A DNA stretch of 64,000 nucleotides from Natronohydrobacter sp. (GTDB taxonomy: Bacteria > Pseudomonadota > Alphaproteobacteria > Rhodobacterales > Rhodobacteraceae), in the NCBI GenBank assembly GCA_007125005.1, contig SLDY01000068.1:1-64000 (forward strand), read 5' to 3'. This document shows, piece after piece, positions 44,254 to 54,155 of the stretch. Numbering within the stretch: the stretch's first letter is position 1; each line of letters starts with the position of its first letter. A program made the translations under genes and the position numbers. Under the pieces are notes generated by a model. The model was not told where the DNA came from and ran no database searches. It saw nothing but the letters and a program-made list of their open reading frames with translations.

Positions 44254-45840
44254 TTAGGATTTCTGGAACATGGCGAGCATTCGCCGTGTCACCAGGAAAC
44301 CGCCGAAAATATTTACTGCCGCCATCAGCAGCGCCAGCGCCGCCATCAACGTAATCAGCATCGAGGTTGATCCGATCTGCAGCAGCGCGCCGACGATGAT
44401 GATCGACGAAATCGCATTTGTGACCGCCATCAGCGGCGTGTGCAGCGAGTGCGACACTTTCCAGATCACCTGGAAGCCGACAAAGACCGCCAGCACGAAG
44501 ATGATGAAATTGCGCATGAAGCTTTCAGGTGCAACCAGTCCTACTGCCAGCACAAAGGCTGCACCGGCGGCCAGCAAAGCAACCTGCGTCTTGGTCTGCG
44601 CCTTGAAGGCAGCGATTTCCTGCGCGCGCTTCTCCTCAGCCGTCAACTCCTTCGGCTTCTCCTTGGGCTTGGCTGCGATTGCCTTCACCTTTGGTGGTGG
44701 CGGTGGGAACGTTATCTCGCCACCATGCGCAACCGTCGCGCCACGGATCACGTCATCTTCCATGTTCTGCACGATTACGCCATCCTTGCCCGGCGTCAGG
44801 TCATGCAGCATATGGCGAATATTGTTGGAATACAGCGTGGAGGATTGCGCCGCCATCCGGCTGGGGAAATCAGTGTAGCCGATGATGGTCACACCGTTAT
44901 CTGTCACAAGGCGCTCGTCAGGCACCGTGAGATCGCAGTTGCCGCCTTTTTCTGCAGCGAGATCCACAATCACGGATCCGGGCTTCATCATCTGAACCAT
45001 ATCTTCGGTCCAGAGCTTCGGCGCGGGGCGCCCGGGGATCAGCGCGGTCGTGATAACGATGTCCACGTCAGGCGCAAGCTCGCGGAACTTCTCAAGCTGC
45101 TTCTCACGAAATTCCGGGCTGGAAGGTGCAGCGTAACCACCTGTCGCGGCCCCGTCCTGTGCTTCCTCGAACTCCAGAAAGACGAACTCCGCGCCCATCG
45201 ATTCAATCTGCTCAGAGACTTCGGGGCGCACATCAAAGGCCATGGTGATTGCGCCAAGGCTTACAGAGGTGCCGATGGCGGCCAGACCTGCCACCCCGGC
45301 GCCGACAACCAGCACGCGCGCCGGCGGGATTTTACCCGCTGCCGTGACCTGCCCGGTGAAGAATCGCCCAAAGTTATTCCCTGCCTCGATTACAGCGCGA
45401 TAGCCCGCGATATTGGCCATGGACGAAAGAGCATCCATCTTCTGCGCGCGACTGATGCGCGGCACCATATCCATTGCGATCACGGTTGCGCCGCGACCCT
45501 TCGCGGCCTCCAGCAGCTCGGCATTCTGTGCAGGCCAGAAGAAGGAAATCAGCGTCTGCCCTTTGCGCAGCAGATTGATCTCTTTGATCTCGGGCTCGCG
45601 CACCTTGATGACCACATCAACGGCTTCGCAAAGCGCCTTGGCATCTGCCACCACAGTGACACCAGCATCTTGATAAAGCTGATCGCTAAACCCAGCGGCA
45701 AGCCCGGCCCCGGACTGGATGAAGCAATCATGCCCCAATTTCTGGATTTGAGCGGCACTATCCGGCGTCAGCGCAACACGCGCCTCGCCTGGTTTGATTT
45801 CCTGTAAAGCCCCGACTTTCACGCGTCGTCCCCCTTTCAT
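44254..45840 (-). CDS. pntA: NAD(P) transhydrogenase subunit alpha (alpha1-alpha2 fused)
   Basis: [55 protein letters not shown]-terminal TM segments. Confidence 0.97.
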   Translation of the reverse strand: MKGGRRVKVGALQEIKPGEARVALTPDSAAQIQKLGHDCFIQSGAGLAAGFSDQLYQDAGVTVVADAKALCEAVDVVIKVREPEIKEINLLRKGQTLISFFWPAQNAELLEAAKGRGATVIAMDMVPRISRAQKMDALSSMANIAGYRAVIEAGNNFGRFFTGQVTAAGKIPPARVLVVGAGVAGLAAIGTSVSLGAITMAFDVRPEVSEQIESMGAEFVFLEFEEAQDGAATGGYAAPSSPEFREKQLEKFRELAPDVDIVITTALIPGRPAPKLWTEDMVQMMKPGSVIVDLAAEKGGNCDLTVPDERLVTDNGVTIIGYTDFPSRMAAQSSTLYSNNIRHMLHDLTPGKDGVIVQNMEDDVIRGATVAHGGEITFPPPPPKVKAIAAKPKEKPKELTAEEKRAQEIAAFKAQTKTQVALLAAGAAFVLAVGLVAPESFMRNFIIFVLAVFVGFQVIWKVSHSLHTPLMAVTNAISSIIIVGALLQIGSTSMLITLMAALALLMAAVNIFGGFLVTRRMLAMFQKS

Positions 45841-45883
45841 TCAGGCAGGCCGCCCCCTGCGAGGGTCAGGCCAGTTCGGCGTC

Positions 45884-45933
45884 GCGGTTTATTAACCTGC
45901 GCAACTATGTTTCACAAGCAGGCAATAAACCGC
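45884..45933. repeat. Long inverted repeat GCGGTTTATT-AA-CCTGC ... GCAGG-C-AATAAACCGC
   Basis: 10-bp outer perfect stem, small internal loop, 5-bp inner stem, 17-nt loop; 44 nt upstream of pntA. Confidence 0.75.
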
Positions 45934-45978
45934 AATGGACCAAGTGGGCCTTCTGCGACGCATGGCCGCGACCGAGCG

Positions 45979-46425
45979 CTATATCCATCGCCTGGTGCGC
46001 GCGAAATAAGCCTCTGCTTCAGGCCCGAAACCCTGTCTTAGGCGCTCTTCCTCTGGCTTGATAAATCGCTTGTGCAAGACCCAGACCAGCACAGGCGCGA
46101 GCAACAGACCCAAGACCGCCCCCCAACGAAGGCTCATCCCGATCAAGAGCAGAACATCAGCCAGATAAATGGGATTGCGCGTCAGACTGAAAATTCCGCT
46201 TGTGATCAGCTTATGGGGCATCTGATGCGGTACAATCGTTGTGCGTGCCCGAAAAAAAGCAACGCCAGCCGCGAAAAAGAGCAAGATCGCCAGCACAACA
46301 AAACCGGTTCCGACTATCCATCCCCCCGGAACCGAAAGCACATCCGGCATCAGCAGGGTTTCGCTCCAGACCACCCCTAATGCGGCCAGCAACCAAACAG
46401 GCGGGTAATCAAGATAAGTCAACAT
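45979..46425 (-). CDS. Isoprenylcysteine carboxyl methyltransferase (ICMT)-like membrane methyltransferase
   Basis: MLTYLDYPPVWLLAALGVVW start; HKLITSGIFSLTRNPIYLADVLLLIGMSL; FIKPEEERLRQGFGPEAEAYFARTRRWI. Confidence 0.88.
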   Translation of the reverse strand: MLTYLDYPPVWLLAALGVVWSETLLMPDVLSVPGGWIVGTGFVVLAILLFFAAGVAFFRARTTIVPHQMPHKLITSGIFSLTRNPIYLADVLLLIGMSLRWGAVLGLLLAPVLVWVLHKRFIKPEEERLRQGFGPEAEAYFARTRRWI

Positions 46426-46504
46426 GGATGGTATTTTCCCCAACGCGGGCTTGACGTCTTCAAGGCTCTCCTGCACCGATACCTCAAAACAGCAGGAACA
46501 CACC

Positions 46505-47698
46505 ATGACCGATTTCACCGCCACACGCGCCATGTTTGATCTGCCATCCGGGGTCATCTATCTCGACGGCAATTCTCTTGGCCCTTTGCCCCGCCATGTC
46601 GCGGAACGGGTCTCGCACGCGATTACCGATGAATGGGGCAAGTTGCTGATTACAGGCTGGAACAAGGCAGGGTGGATGGATTTGCCCGCCCGCGTCGGGA
46701 ATCGCGTGGGCAAGCTGATAGGCGCACCTGAAGGCAGCGTCACAATGGGCGATACGCTCTCGATCAAGGTGTACCAGGCGCTTGCATCGGCTTTGGAGCT
46801 GCGTGAAGAGCGTCGTGTAATCCTTTCGGATACAGGTAATTTTCCGTCCGATCTCTATATGGCTGACGGCTTGTGCCGTACTCTGGGGGCGGGCTATCAG
46901 CTAAAGACAGTTGCCCCCGAAGAGGTTGAATCTGCGCTGGACGATACCATCGCAGTGCTGATGATAACCGAAGTTGATTATCGCACCGGTCGCAAGCATG
47001 ATATGGCGCGCCTGATCGCACGAGCACATGAAGTTGGCGCGCTAACTGTCTGGGATCTGGCGCATTCTGCTGGTGCAATTCCAGTCAATGTGGCCGGCAC
47101 CGATACTGATTTTGCAGTTGGATGCAGCTACAAATATCTCAATTCCGGCCCCGGAGGCCCGGCCTTCATCTATGTTGCGCCCCGCCTTGCGCAGCAAGTG
47201 CGGCCTGCGCTTTCAGGTTGGCTTGGGCATGAGGCACCCTTCGCTTTCGATCTGGATTACCGCCCCGGTGCCGGTGTCGAGAGAATGCGCGTGGGCACAC
47301 CGCCGATCCTGCAACTCGCGGCACTCGATGCCGCGCTGGATGTCTGGGAGGGCGTGAATATTGATGATCTGCGCGAAAGATCGCTGCAACTGCAGCAAGC
47401 CTTTCTCTCGATAGTTGAAGCCGGGTGCTCCGAACTGGCCCTCGCGTCGCCGCGCAATCCAGACGAGCGCGGCAGCCAGCTCAGTTTCCGCCACGAACAT
47501 GGCTACGCCATCATACAGGCGCTTATCGCAGAAGGCGTCATCGGCGATTTCCGCGCCCCTGACATTCTGCGCTTTGGCTTCACACCGCTTTATCTTTCGC
47601 AACATGATGTTGAAAAAGCTGCACAAACTCTTTGCACCATCATGGCGGAGCGGCGCTGGGACAAAGCTGAATTTCATCACCGCGCCAAGGTTACCTGA
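46505..47698 (+). CDS. kynU: Kynureninase
   Basis: Start at MTDFTATRAMFDLPSGVIYLDGNSLGPLP; SYKYLNSGPGGPAFIYV PLP-lysine motif. Confidence 0.95.
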   Translation: MTDFTATRAMFDLPSGVIYLDGNSLGPLPRHVAERVSHAITDEWGKLLITGWNKAGWMDLPARVGNRVGKLIGAPEGSVTMGDTLSIKVYQALASALELREERRVILSDTGNFPSDLYMADGLCRTLGAGYQLKTVAPEEVESALDDTIAVLMITEVDYRTGRKHDMARLIARAHEVGALTVWDLAHSAGAIPVNVAGTDTDFAVGCSYKYLNSGPGGPAFIYVAPRLAQQVRPALSGWLGHEAPFAFDLDYRPGAGVERMRVGTPPILQLAALDAALDVWEGVNIDDLRERSLQLQQAFLSIVEAGCSELALASPRNPDERGSQLSFRHEHGYAIIQALIAEGVIGDFRAPDILRFGFTPLYLSQHDVEKAAQTLCTIMAERRWDKAEFHHRAKVT

Positions 47699-47751
47699 TT
47701 AAGCCGCGCACGCTCTGCTTACCAAATCTAAACCAGAATCAGTCTTGATCA

Positions 47752-47791
47752 CTCCTGCAGACGCGCCCGAACGGCGTGATATACGCAGGAG
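47752..47791 (+). promoter_or_regulatory. Hairpin sequestering the Shine-Dalgarno of the lytic transglycosylase gene
   Basis: CTCCTGC (47752-47758) pairs perfectly with GCAGGAG (47785-47791); AGGAG SD is 5 nt before ATG at 47797. Confidence 0.45.
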
Positions 47792-47796
47792 CGAGC

Positions 47797-48507
47797 ATGG
47801 GACATATTCAGCGCAAACTGGTGCAAAGCGCCTGTTTCGTCTCCGCGATAGGGATTATCCTGTGCATTCTGCTCTGGCCCACTTTTGGGAGGGCCAGCAG
47901 CCCGGCACAACTTTGCGAGGCCGCAACACAGATTGCGGCAGGTCGGCATGGCGTCCCGCTGGATGTTTTACGCGCTGTGGCATTGGTGGAAACCGGGCGC
48001 AGCGTTTCGGGAACCTTGAAACCCTGGCCATGGGCGATCCATGCTGCAGGCGAAGGCAATTGGTTCGGCCAGCGCGAAGAAGCATTGCGCCACGCACAAG
48101 AAAACATCGCCCAAGGTCGTCGCAATGTAGATTTGGGCTGCTTTCAGATCAATTTCCGTTGGCACGGGCATCAATTCATCTCGCTTGAGCAGATGATCGA
48201 CCCGGCACAAAACGCCGATTATGCCGCCTCCCTTTTGGCACAACACAAAGCACGTCACGGCACTTGGGAGCGCGCGGTGGGCGCCTATCACTCCGCAACG
48301 CCCGATCACGCAAATCGTTATATCGCGCGTTTCCGGCAAATTTATGCGCTGCTTGCCGAAAATGCCCTGCCTCCAACCCAGCAACTGGCGCATGAAAATC
48401 GCTTTGCGCTGCTGCACAAGGCAGGGGAACCAAAACTCGGCTCACTCTTTGCGCAAGCAGAGCAACCCCATACGCGCCTGATCCCGCTGGAGCCTGCGCG
48501 ACCATGA
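47797..48507 (+). CDS. SLT-domain lytic transglycosylase, first gene of a flagellar export operon
   Basis: LDVLRAVALVETGRS...NVDLGCFQINFRWHG...NADYAASLLAQHKARHGTWERAVGAYHS. Confidence 0.88.
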   Translation: MGHIQRKLVQSACFVSAIGIILCILLWPTFGRASSPAQLCEAATQIAAGRHGVPLDVLRAVALVETGRSVSGTLKPWPWAIHAAGEGNWFGQREEALRHAQENIAQGRRNVDLGCFQINFRWHGHQFISLEQMIDPAQNADYAASLLAQHKARHGTWERAVGAYHSATPDHANRYIARFRQIYALLAENALPPTQQLAHENRFALLHKAGEPKLGSLFAQAEQPHTRLIPLEPARP

Positions 48508-50591
48508 CATTGCCCAGCGCTAAGACATTGTTCAAACCTACAATTCTTCTCGCGCTCGCGCTAATGGCCGTGATCGTGATGATGATCCTGCCCATCCCGG
48601 CATGGCTTCTCGATCTGGGGCTTGCGGCGTCTTTCGCGCTCGCGATCCTGATGTTCACAGTCACATTGTTTATCCAGCGCCCACTGGATTTTTCCATATT
48701 TCCAACAGTTTTGCTCGCCTCGCTGATGTTGCGGCTGTCTCTGAACGTCTCCTCCACGAAGCTGATTATCGGTGAAGGGCATACCGGTACGCACGCCGCT
48801 GGCGGCGTGATACAGGGCTTTGCGAGTTTCGTGATGTCCGGTTCGATCTTTCTGGGCGTGGTGATCTTTCTGGTTCTGCTGATCGTCAATTTCATCGTCA
48901 TCACCAAGGGTGCGGGGCGCATGGCGGAAGTCGGCGCACGGTTTGCGCTCGACGGGATGCCCGGCAAACAGCTCGCCATCGATAGCGATATGTCTGCTGG
49001 CGCGATTGATCACGCAGAGGCAAAGCACCGGCGCGAAACCGAACAGGCAGAGACCAATTTCTATGGCTCGCTCGACGGTGCCTCGAAATTCGTCAAGGGG
49101 GATGCGATTGCCGGGTTGTTGATCACGTTACTGAATATCGTCATGGGCCTGATCAATGGCACCATGATGCATGGTATGAGCCTTGCTGCCGCTTTCGAGA
49201 CTTACGCGATCCTGACTGTGGGTGATGGGTTGGTCAGCCAGATCCCCGCTGTCATCATCTCCATCGCAGCCGCCCTTCTGCTTGCGCGCGGCGGTGCAAA
49301 CGGCGCTACCGACACACAGCTCTTGGAGCAGCTGGGCCGCTACCCATCTGCCATCGCAACTGTAGGGTTTCTGATGGCGGTGTTCGCTTTTGTCCCCGGC
49401 CTGCCCTTCCTGCCCTTCGTTATCGGGGCAGCCGTGCTGCTGGGGCTCGCATGGCTCGCACATTCCGCAAATATCCGCGCAGCGGCACAAGCAGCGACCC
49501 CGCCCGAAACCCTGCCCGAGCCCCCGCGCAAAGGAATGGGCGATGTGCTTGATCTTGACGAGATTCACGTCCAGTTCGCACCCGATCTGGTCCCGATGGT
49601 GCTCGATCCAGCGCTCGGGCTGGACAGCCGCGTCTCGAATATCCGCAGTCACATCGCACGGGAATTCGGGCTGATCCTGCCCGAGATCAGGCTGACCGAT
49701 GAGCCTGCACTGCCCGAGGGTAACTACGCCATCCTCATCCACGGGGTTGAACAGGGCCGCGACCGTTTGCGTCCGAACAAGATGCTTGCACTGGTGCAGG
49801 ATGAAGCAGAATTTGAAATCATCGGCGAAGACGTAAAGGAGCCTGTTTACAAGGCTCCGGCCCGCTGGATCGATGCAGCGCGTCAGGAAGATGCCAGTAT
49901 CAGCGGGATCACAGTTGTAAGCCCGGTCGAGGTATTAGCCACGCATCTTCTCGAGGTTCTGAAAGCGAATTTCGCGCGCTTGCTTACATTCAAAACTCTT
50001 AACCGGATTCTTGATGAGCTCACAACGCTCTCCGACAGCGCGCGTGCCGACGCCAATAAACGCCTCATCAATGAATTGATTCCCGAAAAAGTGCCGATGG
50101 ATCTATTGCTGGGTGTGTTGCGACTGCTCCTTGAAGAACGCGTTTCGATCAGGAACATGCCCCTTATTCTTGAGGCAATATCGGAAGTCCGCACATTGCT
50201 GCATGGGTCCGAAGCTGTTTGCGAGCATGTCCGCCAACGCCTCAGCTTTCAGCTTGTAGCCCCGCTCAAGCGTCAGGACGGCACACTGCCACTTGTGCAA
50301 CTTGCACCTGATTGGGAAGAGATTTTCGCCAGCTACCAACTTGCAGGTGCGCATGGCAGCAATGATGTCGCGCTCCCACCCGAAGATTTTGCGCGGCTGA
50401 CTGATCGGATTGCCCAAAAACTCAATGACCTTGCCCAATCCGGGATTACTCCGGCGCTTGTGACGTCGGCGCATCGGCGACGTTTCCTGCGCGCGGCGCT
50501 TGCAGCAAAGGGGCTTGCGACTTCGGTTCTCTCCTACGAGGAAGTCGGCGCTGATGCACGGCCCTCTCTGGTCGGGACGATCACAGCATGA
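48504..50591 (+). CDS. flhA: Flagellar export protein FlhA
   Basis: 695 aa; [57 protein letters not shown]. Confidence 0.97.
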   Translation: [695 protein letters not shown]

Positions 50592-51379
50592 CTGAAACCA
50601 TTCTGCTCATGCCAACACTCCTGCATGCAGAACTTGCCAGAGCTCTGGAAGCCGGTTTCGCCGTATTCATCAGGATCGGTGCGATGATGGCTCTGATTCC
50701 GGCTTTCGGCGAGCAAGTTATCCCGATCCGCGTGCGACTGGCCTTGACGCTGGCCTTCACAGCCATCACAGCGCCCGCGGTCGCACCAATGCTACCAGCC
50801 ATAAGCCTGCGTGCAGATGTGCTTCTGACACTCATCCTCGCGGAGGCGATCGCCGGTCTTGCGCTCGGGATGGGGTTGCGTTTCTTCACGGTCGCGCTGC
50901 AAACAGCGGGCACAATCGCAGCACAAGCCACATCACTTTCGCAGTTCTTCGGTGGCGCCGGGGTCGATCCACAACCTGCAATGTCGCAAATCCTCGTCAT
51001 GGCAGGGCTGGCAGTTGCAGTCACGGCGGGGCTGCATGTCACGCTCGCTGAGCTGATATTGCTGTCTTACGACTTCTTCCCCCCCGCCCGCTTTCCCGAT
51101 GCAGCAAGCCTTGCAAACTGGGGCACAGCCCACGCGGCCCATGCTTTTACCCTGGCCTTTACTCTGGCCATGCCGTTCGTCATGCTTTCGCTGCTCTATT
51201 ATGTTGCGCTCGGGGCCATCAACAAGGCCATGCCACAGCTTATGGTGGCCTTTGTCGGCGCCCCGGCAATCACCTGGGCCGGACTTGCGGTGCTGTTACT
51301 GACAGCGCCGCTGATCCTGCCAGTTTGGCATGACGCTTTCGGCCTGTTTCTGCGCGATCCGGTAAGCTTACCCCGATGA
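50588..51379 (+). CDS. fliR: Flagellar export protein FliR
   Basis: IRIGAMMALIPAFGEQVIPIRVRLALTLAFT; operon position. Confidence 0.93.
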   Translation: MTETILLMPTLLHAELARALEAGFAVFIRIGAMMALIPAFGEQVIPIRVRLALTLAFTAITAPAVAPMLPAISLRADVLLTLILAEAIAGLALGMGLRFFTVALQTAGTIAAQATSLSQFFGGAGVDPQPAMSQILVMAGLAVAVTAGLHVTLAELILLSYDFFPPARFPDAASLANWGTAHAAHAFTLAFTLAMPFVMLSLLYYVALGAINKAMPQLMVAFVGAPAITWAGLAVLLLTAPLILPVWHDAFGLFLRDPVSLPR

Positions 51380-52464
51380 GCGAGCAGGAGCAGAGCGGCG
51401 AGAAGGAATTTGAGGCCAGCGAGCAAAAGCTGCTCGAACAACGCCGCAAAGGCGAGATTCCGCGCTCGACTGATCTCAACACGGCTGCGGCCTTTCTGGG
51501 TCTCTTGCTTGCGGCATTTGTCGCAGGGGAGTTTGCACTTACCCGCCTTGGAGAGACCGGCATGGTGCTTCTGGGGCAGTCCGAGTCGATTTCTGCCCTG
51601 CTTATCGATCATGCCACTCCGCTAGTCAGCGGTCTTATACTATATGTAGCTTGGGCGATCCTGCCGCTTCTTGCGCTGCCCTTCCTTTTTGTCTGGACAG
51701 GGTTATTCGCGCAACGTGCAGTTGTCTTTGCCCCCGAAAAGCTCAAACCAAAGAGCTCCCGGATCAATCCGATCAGTAATGCCAAGAATAAATACGGGCG
51801 CAGCGGCCTATTCGAATTCGCCAAAAGCACTGTCAAACTCATCGTCATCTCGGGCGCTTTGTGGCTGTTTCTGCTGCACAATCTTCCTGTGATTCTTGCA
51901 ACCATTCAGCTCACACCTGCGCTTGCCACAACTGAGTTGTTGCGGATGGTCATCAGGTTTCTGGCACTCGTTTTTGCCGTCAAGCTTGTCATCGGTATTG
52001 TTGATTTCTTCTGGCAGCGCTCCGAACATCTGCGCCGCAATCGAATGACGCATAAAGAGGTCCGCGACGAGCATAAGCAATCCGAAGGCGATCCATATGC
52101 CAAAAGCGAAAGGCGCAGACGCGGGCGGGAGCTTGCGTCGAACCATATGTTGGAGGCTGTCGCAGAGGCCAATGTCGTCATCGTCAACCCGACACATTAT
52201 GCCGTCGCTCTGAAATGGTCGCCCAGTTCTGTGGGGGCGCCTGTCTGTGTTGCCAAAGGCGTGGACGAAATAGCAGCGCGTATTCGCGAACGCGCCGATG
52301 CAGCGGGCGTGCCAATCCATTCGGACCCGGTCACAGCACGCGCGCTTTATGCTTCTGTCGCGCTGGACGCCGAGATCAGCCCGGATCACTATGCCGCTGT
52401 CGCTGCGGCGATACGGTTTGCAGAATCCATGCGTGTAAAAGCCCGCAAAGGTCGTTGGGCATGA
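51376..52464 (+). CDS. flhB: Flagellar export protein FlhB
   Basis: RRKGEIPRSTDLNTA; autocleavage motif NPTH in VIVNPTHYAVALKW. Confidence 0.96.
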   Translation: MSEQEQSGEKEFEASEQKLLEQRRKGEIPRSTDLNTAAAFLGLLLAAFVAGEFALTRLGETGMVLLGQSESISALLIDHATPLVSGLILYVAWAILPLLALPFLFVWTGLFAQRAVVFAPEKLKPKSSRINPISNAKNKYGRSGLFEFAKSTVKLIVISGALWLFLLHNLPVILATIQLTPALATTELLRMVIRFLALVFAVKLVIGIVDFFWQRSEHLRRNRMTHKEVRDEHKQSEGDPYAKSERRRRGRELASNHMLEAVAEANVVIVNPTHYAVALKWSPSSVGAPVCVAKGVDEIAARIRERADAAGVPIHSDPVTARALYASVALDAEISPDHYAAVAAAIRFAESMRVKARKGRWA

Positions 52465-52799
52465 ATCGCAAACAGAAACTGGCGCGGTTGCAGAAGCTCG
52501 CGGCGATGCTCCGCGACCATCACATGGCGCATCTCAAGAAAATCGCCGCCCAGCGCGAGGCAACGCAGCATGCCCTGGATCAGCTCTCAAAACCAAGCCC
52601 GCCCTGCGCAGACGCAAGTCTGTTTCGTGCAAATCAAAGCCATCTTCTCTGGGCAAACGAGCAGAAATTGCATCTCAACAGGGCGTTAGCGACTGAGTCA
52701 GCAAAATTCATCGAGCAACGTCAGACAACAGCCAGATACCACGGGCGTGCCGAGGCGCTTGCGCAGGTTCTGGCGCGCCTCGGAAATGACAAGTGTTAA
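52461..52799 (+). CDS. FliJ-like coiled-coil protein
   Basis: 112 aa highly helical, ATGA overlap with flhB; functional call by position and composition only. Confidence 0.55.
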   Translation: MNRKQKLARLQKLAAMLRDHHMAHLKKIAAQREATQHALDQLSKPSPPCADASLFRANQSHLLWANEQKLHLNRALATESAKFIEQRQTTARYHGRAEALAQVLARLGNDKC

Positions 52800-54070
52800 A
52801 CCCAATCCCCCCGGCGCATCAAGGCAACCGGTTCGGCGCCGTCGCGAAGCCCGTCTACATCCATTTGCGCAGATCCGATCATCCAATCCACATGGATCAG
52901 GCTTTCATTTCCGCCCTGCGCGGCGATCTGTTCTTTCGAGAGGCTGTCACCGCGCTCGAAACAGGACGCATAGCACTGGCCCATGGCAATGTGCGATGCG
53001 GCATTCTCGTCAAAAAGCGTGTTGAAATACAAAAGCCCTGTCTGCGAAACTGGTGAAGAATGTGGCACCAGCGCGACTTCGCCCAGCCGCGACGCGCCTT
53101 CATCCGTGGCGAGCATGTCACGAAGCACATCCTGTCCACGCGTCGCACGCGCAGAGATTGCACGCCCGCCCTCAAAGCGCATTTCGATCTCTTCGAGCAG
53201 AGACCCCTGATGCGACAGGGGCTTGGTTGCCCGTACATGCCCTTCCACCCGCGCAGCATGCGGCGTGGTAAAGACCTCCTCCGTCGGAATATTGGGGTTG
53301 CAGGTGACACCGTTGCGCGCCTGCGATGCGCCACCTTGCCAGAAATGCCCCTCTGCGAGCCCGACACGCAGATCGGTTCCCGGCGCTCGAAAATGAAGTG
53401 TATCGAAGCGGGCCTCATTGAGCATCCTGCAGCGTCTCTCGAGATCCGCGTTATGAGCCTTCCATGCCGCGACCGGATCCGCATGATCCAGCCGCGCCGT
53501 GACGCGGATCGCTTCGGCAAGTTTTGCCAATGCCGCATCAGGGCCAAGGTCGGGAAAGATACGCCGCGCCCAATCTGTTGTCGGACAGGAGATAATTGAC
53601 CAATTGATATGAAAGCCTGCAATCGCGCTCAGGGCAGGCTGATAGGCTTTGGCATTGGCGCGGTTCGCGCGCCCCACCCGCGCCGCATCCTGACCGGCCA
53701 GCAAAAGCGGATCCTCCCCCACCAGCGCAAGCCGCGCAGCGCCTTGATCAAAAGCTTGCGCCATGCCCCCGTAAAGCCATCCCGGCGCATGATCGAAGCT
53801 CTGCGGGTGGCCATCAGCAAATCGTGCCAGCGTCACCTCACGGTCGCTCAACAGCGGTGTGACCAGTCCGGCACCTGCCCTGTAGGCGGCCCCTGCGATA
53901 GCCCGGACAAGCGGCAAGGCCGTGACAGGAGCTGTCATCACCAGTTCCTGCTCGGGCTGCAGATTAAGCCCGACCTTGACGGCCAGTTCAGCAAGTCCAT
54001 CCAGCAAATCCTGCGAAACGACTGCGTTACCGTGAACCGCCGCGACTTCTGATCCTGCATCGGGTGACAT
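52796..54070 (-). CDS. M29 family aminopeptidase
   Basis: 424 aa; LAELAVKVGLNLQPEQELVMTAPVTALPLVRAIAGAAYRAGA; VGLAEGHFWQGG; IHVDWMIGSAQMDVDG. Confidence 0.92.
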   Translation of the reverse strand: MSPDAGSEVAAVHGNAVVSQDLLDGLAELAVKVGLNLQPEQELVMTAPVTALPLVRAIAGAAYRAGAGLVTPLLSDREVTLARFADGHPQSFDHAPGWLYGGMAQAFDQGAARLALVGEDPLLLAGQDAARVGRANRANAKAYQPALSAIAGFHINWSIISCPTTDWARRIFPDLGPDAALAKLAEAIRVTARLDHADPVAAWKAHNADLERRCRMLNEARFDTLHFRAPGTDLRVGLAEGHFWQGGASQARNGVTCNPNIPTEEVFTTPHAARVEGHVRATKPLSHQGSLLEEIEMRFEGGRAISARATRGQDVLRDMLATDEGASRLGEVALVPHSSPVSQTGLLYFNTLFDENAASHIAMGQCYASCFERGDSLSKEQIAAQGGNESLIHVDWMIGSAQMDVDGLRDGAEPVALMRRGDWV

Positions 54071-54155
54071 TGCTTCTCCTGTTGTTGCTGCGGCTCAGGC
54101 CTTTGGCCACAGTACTCAGGCTGATCGAGCTTTGCGCGAAGGTCAAGCCCGAGGC

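Noticed and set aside
44440-45807. 455 aa plus-strand ORF antisense to pntA
   Set aside because: Shadow of a well supported gene; composition (His/Arg/Asp rich) typical of antisense frames in GC-rich DNA
45935-46009. 24-codon plus-strand ORF MDQVGLLRRMAATERYIHRLVRAK next to the pntA palindrome
   Set aside because: No convincing RBS and it overlaps the 3' end of the ICMT-like gene antisense; likely chance
46449-46464. CTTGA-CGTCT-TCAAG weak dyad between the ICMT-like gene and kynU
   Set aside because: Only 5-bp arms, expected frequently by chance at this length
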